DNA of 8,637 bases from the NCBI GenBank assembly GCA_964631265.1, contig CAZVWW010000101.1, forward strand, positions 1 through 8,637, given 5' to 3'. The first letter of the stretch is position 1. The number at the start of each line of letters is the position of its first letter. The DNA is from CAZVWW01 sp964631265 (GTDB lineage: Bacteria > Thermotogota > Thermotogae > MWEM01). Below are positions 1 to 5,294 of the stretch, piece after piece. The notes beneath the pieces were generated by a model, which was given only the letters and a program-made list of their open reading frames with translations, was not told where the DNA came from and ran no database searches. Made by a program: the position numbers and the translations under genes.

Positions 1-538
1 TGATCAGGAAGGGGACCATACACAGCAGAATTGAGATCTCATTCAAAAAGCTGCTGCCTTTCGGGGGGGTCAATTTCAATCTCTTGAAAAGATCGCCGGA
101 GGCGATCCCAACGGTGTTTCCCATCATGATGACCCTGATCGCCCCCAGTATGCCCCTGGCCTTTTTTTCCCCATATTCTTCATTCAGATGTTTCCAGTCC
201 GCTTGACTAAAGGTTCCCCTTTTTTCAGCGTATCTCCTTGCAAAGGTCAGCGCTTCAGTTTCTTCATCGAAATCTGTTATAACACCTGTGTTCAAGAAAC
301 CGATCTCCTCTGCAGATATACCATGCTTTTGGGCGTTTTTGGTATGAAAGACCTTGCAGAGCTCACAACCGTTGACCTCTGTCACAGCAAGCATGAGTTT
401 GTCCTGCAGGGCATCGTCTATGAGTCTTGCCTCTTTGGCTCTTTTAAAGTCTTTCATAGAGGCAAAGGCAACGTCCAGTATCCTGTAAAACTCCGGGGTG
501 GTGTAGTTTCTTCTCTTTGCTTTGTTCATCTTCATCAT
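1..538 (-). CDS. AhpD-like / carboxymuconolactone decarboxylase family protein, 3' end outside window
   Basis: This leftward gene runs off the left edge with 179 codons visible and no stop. The all-helical protein carries the AhpD-type redox signature C58-E-L-C61-x3-H65, preceded by E54 in VTEVNGCELC. In this family the two cysteines form a disulfide/thiol pair used in peroxidase or related redox chemistry, or the fold serves as a decarboxylase. Which role applies here cannot be told. A following segment, HGISAEEIG, fits the usual 'G-t-eei' stretch of the fold. The start is the first of three closely spaced ATGs (538, 535, 529); GAGG at 552-549 lies 10 nt upstream and an in-frame stop precedes it. 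It follows the histidine kinase gene by 70 bp on the same strand with no convincing terminator between, so it may be the last gene of the same transcript. The final visible residues are hydrophobic. Family assignment is firm; substrate is unknown. Confidence 0.85.
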   Translation of the reverse strand, partial: MMKMNKAKRRNYTTPEFYRILDVAFASMKDFKRAKEARLIDDALQDKLMLAVTEVNGCELCKVFHTKNAQKHGISAEEIGFLNTGVITDFDEETEALTFARRYAEKRGTFSQADWKHLNEEYGEKKARGILGAIRVIMMGNTVGIASGDLFKRLKLTPPKGSSFLNEISILLCMVPFLI

Positions 539-608
539 TTTTATACAACCTCATTTGAATGCTTAGGAAAAGACAAAGAGGGGGTTCCCGACGTATATCC
601 GATTTTTG

Positions 609-1829
609 TCATACCAAGTCCACTCCAAATTGAATGATAAAGCTGGTGCCATGGGTTCTGTCGATCCGTATCGTCCCATAGAGCTGTTCCACCAGACTGG
701 CGATCAACTGCATGCCAAAACCTCCCGAATTCTCAAAGGTCACTGATTCCGGGATTGGGGGGCCGTTGTTTGAATAGACAAGTGTGACGCTGTCATTTCT
801 TTTAAAGGCCTCCAGCTTGATCGTGCCCTCTTTTTGGTCATTGAAGGCGTATTTCATTGAGTTCGTTATCATTTCGTTGAGGATGATACTGACCGGCATC
901 AAGCGCTTGGCATCTAGTATGAAATCTTCAATGATGATTTCCTTCCGGATGTGGCTTTTATCCGGAAAGAGTTTGAAGATATCGTTGAAGAGCGAAGTAG
1001 CCAAATTCTTGAAACTCATTTCGGTTTGATCGTCGTTTTTGTACAGTTTGTTGTAAAGAATCATCATACTGCGCACTCTGCTGGCCGCATCTTCAAGAAT
1101 TCGGCTGCATGCTGCATTGTCAATCGAATCCGCCCTCAAGAAGAGCAGACCATACATGGTATTCATATTGTTTTTGATTCGATGATGGGCTTCTTTCAAG
1201 ATCAATGTCTTTTCATCCAAAAGGGACATCACTTTTTCCTGTGCCTTCCTTCGGGTTTTGATTTCTTCCTCGAGTCTTGCATTGGCCTCCAGAAGGCTTT
1301 TTGTCCGTTCATCGACCAATTGTTTCAGGTGATAGCGATGCTGTTTCAGTTCCCGTTCTGATGAAAGGCGCTCTTCAGTGGTGCTGGCAAGGCCGGCGAC
1401 AGCGAGATAAACATTTAAAACCTTTTTGGGGATCGGTTCTTGTGAAAGATGCCCGATCATCATCACGTTGAGCGGGTTGTTCTCTTTCTTAACGGGAAAG
1501 AACGCAACGGTTATCTCTTTGGGCCTGGTATACTGTTCCTGCGTGAAAAAGCCCTCCTCGAGAACCGTTTTCACGGCTTTTTTCATAGCAGGATAAGGCA
1601 GGTTTTCCTGACTCAAATCGGTATTTTCGGGGAAACCCGGCGTGCAGATGTTAATCTTCCCGTCTGAATCCCTTTGTCCAAAAGCGGCAAAGTCGGCATT
1701 GAAGAAGTTATATAGGACTTTTACCATCTCAGTCGTTACATCCTGCCGGGATGTGAGACTTGACAAATACTGGGCGACCTTGATGGTCGCTTCCATCATT
1801 TGGTTGTCATTAAGATCTTTTATCTGCAA
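609..1829 (-). CDS. Soluble sensor histidine kinase, GAF-like N-terminus, HisKA_2-type core
   Basis: This is a cytosolic two-component sensor kinase. Residues are numbered from the longer GTG start at 1838 (409 aa). Residues about 15-160 look like a GAF-type sensory domain with no membrane segment. Residues 160-210 form a charged coiled coil (ERELKQHRYHLKQLVDERTK). The dimerisation/phosphoacceptor box KEAHHRIKNN follows, with H218 the likely phosphorylated histidine, typical of HisKA_2 kinases. The ATPase domain has an N box (N321-E-M-I-T-N326) and a G2 box (GGFGMQL, 372-378). The G1 box reads SNNGPPIP, with N357 in place of the usual Asp and P361 in place of Gly. I prefer the TTG start at 1829 (406 aa) because AAAGG lies 9 nt upstream. 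The GTG at 1838 directly abuts that AAAGG, which is too close. The gene follows the RACo-like gene with almost no gap, so it should be co-transcribed with the corrinoid cassette. No response regulator is in the window. The kinase fold is clear; the signal sensed is unknown. Confidence 0.9.
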   Translation of the reverse strand: MQIKDLNDNQMMEATIKVAQYLSSLTSRQDVTTEMVKVLYNFFNADFAAFGQRDSDGKINICTPGFPENTDLSQENLPYPAMKKAVKTVLEEGFFTQEQYTRPKEITVAFFPVKKENNPLNVMMIGHLSQEPIPKKVLNVYLAVAGLASTTEERLSSERELKQHRYHLKQLVDERTKSLLEANARLEEEIKTRRKAQEKVMSLLDEKTLILKEAHHRIKNNMNTMYGLLFLRADSIDNAACSRILEDAASRVRSMMILYNKLYKNDDQTEMSFKNLATSLFNDIFKLFPDKSHIRKEIIIEDFILDAKRLMPVSIILNEMITNSMKYAFNDQKEGTIKLEAFKRNDSVTLVYSNNGPPIPESVTFENSGGFGMQLIASLVEQLYGTIRIDRTHGTSFIIQFGVDLV

Positions 1830-1838
1830 AACAGACAC

Positions 1839-1843
1839 CCTTT
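1839..1843 (-). promoter_or_regulatory. Shine-Dalgarno AAAGG that decides the kinase start
   Basis: AAAGG on the minus strand overlaps the TGA stop of the upstream RACo-like gene. It lies 9 nt before TTG (1829) but 0 nt before GTG (1838), so TTG is the better start for the histidine kinase. The overlap with the stop codon also suggests translational coupling. Confidence 0.55.
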
Positions 1844-3438
1844 CAGTTCATGGGTTGTAAGTATAGATTTTCCAGAAAAAACCGGTCAAAGTCCGGCGTC
1901 TTTGAAAGGTTGATCATTGCAGCCTCGTCTCTGGTTCTGATAACGCTATCATAGGCTTTTGGAGAGCTCAAAAGCAGTTCGCAACCCTTCAATGCCGTGT
2001 TACCGGTCAATTCAAAGTGGTCATTATCCAAAGGGGGCAACAGCCCTATGCTTTTGGCATTATCCACATTCAAAAAGCTTCCAAAGGCACCGCTGATCAA
2101 CACCTTATCCAATTCTCTATAATCGATACCCGAGTCCATCAACAGTACACGGATACCGGTTGCAACGGCAGACTTGGCCCTTTGAACGATATCGACATCC
2201 CCTTTACTCAAAGCAATTGGGGGTTGACCTTTTGAAATTGTAAAAGCACCGACGGAATCCGTTAACTGTCCAAGTTTGTTCAACCTTCCATTTGCAATCA
2301 GTCCGGCAATCAGATCAATGATCCCGGAACCGCAGATACCACGAGGTTCAACGTCTCCGATAACTGAGAAGTCAATAGTATTATTGTCAAAGCGGAAGGC
2401 GTTGATCCCACCCGGCTCAGCCGGATATCCGCAACTTAATCCGCTACCTTCAAAGGCCGGTCCTCCGGCTGCTGATGTGACCTTGAGTTGTCTGCCATCC
2501 CACAATGCGATCTCAGAGTTTGTGCCGAAATCGATCAACAACTTCTTTGCGTGATCTTTTGTCATTTCTGTATAAATCACCCCGCTCAAAAGGTCCGATC
2601 CGACAAAGCCGGCCAGCGGTGGTATCACTTCTATTGATGCCTGGTGATGTATTCCAAGTAAGAAACGCCAGTTCGAGGTATCTTCAGGCAGGCAGTCAAT
2701 GTACGTCATCCAGTTCCCGGGTTTCAGCAACCGATCATAGTTTTTACCTGACAGGAGAGCCAGCATGGCCGTGTTCCCGACGACCATCAAGCGGTTTACC
2801 TGATGAAGGTTAATCCCTTCTTTTCCGGATATATCCAGTAAAGCATCGGCTATAGCATCAAAGAGAAGGGTCCTCATTTTTTCAGCCGTTTTTCCGTCTT
2901 TGTTTGCCTCAATTAATCGGGTCATGATATCCGTGCCATAGGACATTTGCGGATTAATCCCGTATCGGCCGGCGATTCTGATTGCATGGTTTAGAGAGCT
3001 CAGGGAAATTGTAATATGTGTTGTCCCGATATCAACAGCTGCCCCATATGGATTGACAACATCAGATGATGCTTTTTCAACAGATGTTGCGGGAGGGGCG
3101 AGTTGGCGCCAGTCTTTTTCAACTTGGAGGGCTGTCCAGAGTTGTCGCTTTGCCGGAGACAGGATGACAATTTCCAGATCCCCCCGGGGGTGGATCTGAC
3201 AAGCCAATCGCATGTCTTTCTCTAATTCCTTTTGATTCAAATGAACCTTTTCTGTCTCAGTCGGAGGATTCACGTCCCCCTTAATCAGACGGATATGGCA
3301 AAGACCGCAAGACCCCATTCCCATACAGTTGGATCGGACCAACGGTTGCTTTTTATTTAAGATATTCAGCAGGGACTCCCCTTGAGTAAAAGTGATTTTG
3401 TTGAAGGTCTTGTTGAGATGAAGTGTTATAACAGGCAA
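1843..3438 (-). CDS. RACo-like reductive activator of corrinoid protein ([2Fe-2S] ferredoxin plus ASKHA/DUF4445)
   Basis: This family uses ATP and a low-potential electron to return the corrinoid cofactor from inactive Co(II) to Co(I). The N-terminal 95 residues are a plant-type [2Fe-2S] ferredoxin with C38-x5-C44-x2-C47 and a fourth ligand C80 (RLACQ). After a short linker comes the ASKHA ATPase part (DUF4445-type). It has phosphate motif 1 at D136-IGTT, the second phosphate loop at D303-FGTN, an adenosine-binding region around SAAGGPAFEG (322-331), CGSGIIDLIAGL near 369-380, and SGAFGSF near 449-455. At 531 aa it appears shorter than the Carboxydothermus RACo as I remember it, and it lacks the C-terminal 4Fe-4S cysteines of methanogen RamA. 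The start is TTG at 3438; GGGTGATC at 3448-3441 matches the 3' half of the Shine-Dalgarno consensus and contains the stop of the preceding gene. It sits 4 nt after the UroD-family gene and directly before the kinase gene, so it probably reactivates the corrinoid protein of this operon. Confidence 0.93.
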   Translation of the reverse strand: MPVITLHLNKTFNKITFTQGESLLNILNKKQPLVRSNCMGMGSCGLCHIRLIKGDVNPPTETEKVHLNQKELEKDMRLACQIHPRGDLEIVILSPAKRQLWTALQVEKDWRQLAPPATSVEKASSDVVNPYGAAVDIGTTHITISLSSLNHAIRIAGRYGINPQMSYGTDIMTRLIEANKDGKTAEKMRTLLFDAIADALLDISGKEGINLHQVNRLMVVGNTAMLALLSGKNYDRLLKPGNWMTYIDCLPEDTSNWRFLLGIHHQASIEVIPPLAGFVGSDLLSGVIYTEMTKDHAKKLLIDFGTNSEIALWDGRQLKVTSAAGGPAFEGSGLSCGYPAEPGGINAFRFDNNTIDFSVIGDVEPRGICGSGIIDLIAGLIANGRLNKLGQLTDSVGAFTISKGQPPIALSKGDVDIVQRAKSAVATGIRVLLMDSGIDYRELDKVLISGAFGSFLNVDNAKSIGLLPPLDNDHFELTGNTALKGCELLLSSPKAYDSVIRTRDEAAMINLSKTPDFDRFFLENLYLQPMN

Positions 3439-3440
3439 GT

Positions 3441-3448
3441 GATCACCC
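3441..3448 (-). promoter_or_regulatory. Ribosome binding site supporting a TTG start of the RACo-like gene
   Basis: GGGTGATC on the minus strand complements the 16S rRNA 3' tail and is followed by AC and then TTG at 3438. No ATG is placed correctly for this site. The TGA within it is the stop codon of the UroD-family gene, which indicates coupled translation. Confidence 0.6.
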
Positions 3449-4456
3449 GGCTTCTCTGACAGAACGTATCATTGCCGTTATATTCCCCGGGTTGGCCTCA
3501 TAAGGTATTTCGCATCCCGAAGAGAGGATGAATCCCCGTCGATTCGAACATTGGTTTAACAGGGCGAGGGTCTTATCTTCTATTCTTTTCTCCGGTTCCA
3601 TCAAAAATGATAATGGTGTCAGATTACCATCAATGCACGTTTCAGGTAGCTGCTCCATCGCTTTTTGCATATCAACGACATAATCGATATTGGCAAGTTC
3701 AACCCCCATTTCGGGATAATATTGAAGAATTTGTTCCGTATTGCCCGTAGTGTGAAGCCAATTGCAAACTGCTCCGGCCTCCTTCAGAAGGCTGAAGAGT
3801 CTTTTCAATCTCGGAACGATGAATTCCCGATAGAATTGCGGCGGAATGACTTCGGGCGATGAGGACGGGTCAAAGACAACCGGCAGATGGACGCCAGCCT
3901 CCAATTGAGCAATGCCAAAACGGATCGCCACCTCTGTACTGAAATCCAGCAGACGTAAAAAGCTATCCGTTTCATCGACGGCCATATAAAGTGCGGCTTC
4001 TATCCCAAGGAGTTGTGTAACAAGCGTCATGGGACCGGCAACGGTTCCCACCACAAGGGTTTCATTCCCCGAATTCTCCCTCAGAATGCCTGCCGCTTTT
4101 AACAGTTCGGGCATCCGGCCGTCCTTTTCGGGATCGGGAAATTTAAGCCGTTTAATATCACTTATGTTGTTCAGGACATAGTGTTTAACCTGCGGATACT
4201 TTGATTTGAAGTACGTCAATTGAGTGCCAAGCGCCTCTGTTTCCACAAACAAATCCATCAGGGCAAAAGTTGCATCGTATCCGTGTTGTTGATGGGCTTT
4301 TATTTGACATTCGGCAAGTGTCTGACCATCGCGCAAGTATTGATCCAGCGGTACATCACCATATGTAGCGGCATGGGCAAATACCTGAGCAATGACCGGG
4401 ATTCGATCAACCTGTTTGAAATCGACAGCAGCCAGTATTCTCTCAACAGAGTTCAT
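3443..4456 (-). CDS. Uroporphyrinogen decarboxylase-family (MtaA/CmuA-like) methyltransferase with altered zinc motif
   Basis: This 337-aa TIM-barrel protein belongs to the UroD superfamily branch that includes the methylcobamide methyltransferases MtaA, MtbA and CmuA. The N-terminus SVERILAAVDFKQVDRIPV is typical, as are VGTVAGPMTLVTQLLG (136-151), the VVFDPSSSPEVIPPQFYREF segment (193-212) and the C-terminal SSGCEIPYEANPGNI (312-326). It should transfer a methyl group to or from the cobalt of the neighbouring corrinoid protein, either as substrate:corrinoid or as corrinoid:acceptor enzyme. In characterised relatives zinc is held by His-X-Cys and a distant Cys. Here H235 and C315 are present but the HXC cysteine is T237 (LHTTGNT), and C231 lies four residues before the His. 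Its ATG overlaps the corrinoid gene stop as ATGA, with no Shine-Dalgarno of its own, so translation is probably coupled. True haem-pathway UroD is unlikely given the family motifs and the operon. Confidence 0.88.
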   Translation of the reverse strand: MNSVERILAAVDFKQVDRIPVIAQVFAHAATYGDVPLDQYLRDGQTLAECQIKAHQQHGYDATFALMDLFVETEALGTQLTYFKSKYPQVKHYVLNNISDIKRLKFPDPEKDGRMPELLKAAGILRENSGNETLVVGTVAGPMTLVTQLLGIEAALYMAVDETDSFLRLLDFSTEVAIRFGIAQLEAGVHLPVVFDPSSSPEVIPPQFYREFIVPRLKRLFSLLKEAGAVCNWLHTTGNTEQILQYYPEMGVELANIDYVVDMQKAMEQLPETCIDGNLTPLSFLMEPEKRIEDKTLALLNQCSNRRGFILSSGCEIPYEANPGNITAMIRSVREAG

Positions 4457-5094
4457 AGCGAATCAGTCCGCAGGGTTTCGATGAACTTAACAGAATCAAA
4501 GGCCGTTTCAGCAACGAAGTCCACATTGAGCTGTTCAGCCGGGATTTGTTTCAAGGTTGACCCGCCTGCAATAACCCTGATTCCGGGCAGTCCTCTCTCT
4601 TCCAGTTCGTCTTTAACGGTTCTGACAAGTGGAACAACCGTTGTGATCAATCCACTGATACCGATCACCAAAGGGTTGACTCTCTCAACCGTTTCCATCA
4701 GACGGATAACCGGACAATCCTTACCACAATCAACCACCTGATATCCCTTGGCAGTCAGTATCATGCTAACAATGGACTTTCCTAAATCATGGACATCCCC
4801 CTCCAGCGTCGCCAGGACTATGATGCCCTTATTGGCCGGAACCGGGGAATCAGGAGGGTAGAGTCTTTTCATCACTTCCATGACAGCCCGCCCGGAAAGC
4901 ATTATCTCAAGCAGGTTAAACTGCTGAACCGTACATTTGGCATCCAAACGGTTCATCGCTTCCTCTACTCCGGCTGTGACAATTTCCTTCCTCTCATAAC
5001 CGGATTCAATTAAGGCGTTAACGCCCTCTAACGCGCCTGTTTGATCCCCGTCCATAATTGTTTTCACAAAGGAAACCATTTTTTGATCAGGCAT
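4453..5094 (-). CDS. Corrinoid (vitamin B12)-binding methyl-carrier protein, MtaC/MttC-like
   Basis: This 213-aa protein carries a cobamide whose cobalt accepts and donates methyl groups. Residues 1-85 form the helical cap typical of methionine synthase-type B12 domains (ALEGVNALIESGYERKEIV). Residues 88-213 are the Rossmann-like cobalamin domain. It has the base-off/His-on motif D100-V-H102-D-L-G105, where H102 is the lower cobalt ligand, plus S147-x-L149 and G177-G178 for the nucleotide tail. The ATG at 5094 is preferred because GAAAGG (5108-5103) lies 8 nt upstream. The in-frame GTG at 5103 overlaps that site and would add only Met-Leu-Ala. It is the first gene of the leftward operon, ahead of the UroD-family methyltransferase (4-nt overlap) and the activator. 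The methyl donor is not evident, because the matching substrate methyltransferase is not next door. Confidence 0.95.
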   Translation of the reverse strand: MPDQKMVSFVKTIMDGDQTGALEGVNALIESGYERKEIVTAGVEEAMNRLDAKCTVQQFNLLEIMLSGRAVMEVMKRLYPPDSPVPANKGIIVLATLEGDVHDLGKSIVSMILTAKGYQVVDCGKDCPVIRLMETVERVNPLVIGISGLITTVVPLVRTVKDELEERGLPGIRVIAGGSTLKQIPAEQLNVDFVAETAFDSVKFIETLRTDSL

Positions 5095-5155
5095 TGCCAA
5101 CACCTTTCAATGCTTATTAATATGCATTCTGATTATTATTGCAGCTAATACTATC

Positions 5156-5181
5156 ATTATATACTACCATCTTTAAGTCAA
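5156..5181 (-). promoter_or_regulatory. Candidate promoter of the corrinoid operon
   Basis: On the minus strand TTGACT (5181-5176) is followed after 14 nt by a perfect TATAAT (5161-5156), within an AT-rich stretch about 60 nt before the corrinoid gene. The spacing is shorter than the usual 16-18 nt, so the exact element pair is uncertain. A promoter is expected here because the operon starts at 5094 and a palindrome separates it from the upstream gene. Confidence 0.4.
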
Positions 5182-5208
5182 TATAGCGAAAAACTAAACA
5201 AATATTTA

Positions 5209-5294
5209 GGGGCTGCTGAATAACCTTCCCGGTCTCGCACCGACCCGGGGGAGTCGGTGCGAGACCGGGATTTGCGCATTTTATTGTTGAACCC
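5209..5294. mobile_element. Possible MITE-like insertion enclosing a palindrome
   Basis: This 86-bp segment begins GGGGCTGCTGAATAA (5209-5223) and ends TTATTGTTGAACCC (5281-5294). The ends are weakly inverted, with about 9 of 14-15 positions pairing, including the inner TTATT and outer CCC. It is flanked by TATTTA (5203-5208) and TATTTT (5295-5300), an imperfect direct repeat that could be a target duplication. The core is a perfect GC-rich palindrome in an AT-rich region. It has no coding capacity. Its right edge coincides with the stop codon of the pRiA4b-like gene. The boundaries are tentative, since both the inverted ends and the flanking duplication are imperfect. Confidence 0.35.
5227..5270. 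repeat. Perfect 18-bp-stem palindrome with 8-nt loop
   Basis: The left arm CCCGGTCTCGCACCGAC (5228-5244) and right arm GTCGGTGCGAGACCGGG (5253-5269) are exact reverse complements. One further T-A pair (5227/5270) extends the stem, and the loop is CCGGGGGA. Transcribed RNA would form a very stable hairpin. Neither side has a run of T residues, so it is not a classical intrinsic terminator. It could still block read-through or protect the 3' end of the leftward transcript from the gene at 7045-5294. Confidence 0.9.

Noticed and set aside
545..611. Possible terminator between the kinase and AhpD-like genes (GACAAA pairing with TTTGTC, then TTTT)
   Set aside because: The stem is only 6 bp, A/T-rich, with a loop of more than 25 nt; too weak to call.
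188..637. 149-codon open frame on the plus strand
   Set aside because: It lies antisense to the AhpD-like gene, which has a recognisable family motif and a ribosome binding site; the plus-strand protein resembles nothing.
951..1361. 136-codon open frame on the plus strand
   Set aside because: It is antisense to the HisKA_2 kinase core; the kinase motifs explain the region.
3443..4456. Haem-pathway uroporphyrinogen decarboxylase (HemE)
   Set aside because: The SSGCEIP C-terminal motif and the corrinoid operon point to the methyltransferase branch of the superfamily.
4220..4741. 173-codon open frame on the plus strand
   Set aside because: It is antisense to both the UroD-family and corrinoid genes and spans their junction; it has low-complexity Ser/Thr composition and no start signal.
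5227..5270. Palindrome as a classical intrinsic terminator
   Set aside because: The stem is strong but neither strand shows a following T run; kept as a repeat instead.
5209..5294. CRISPR repeat or attachment site
   Set aside because: There is only one copy in the window, no spacers, no cas gene and no integrase or tRNA gene nearby.
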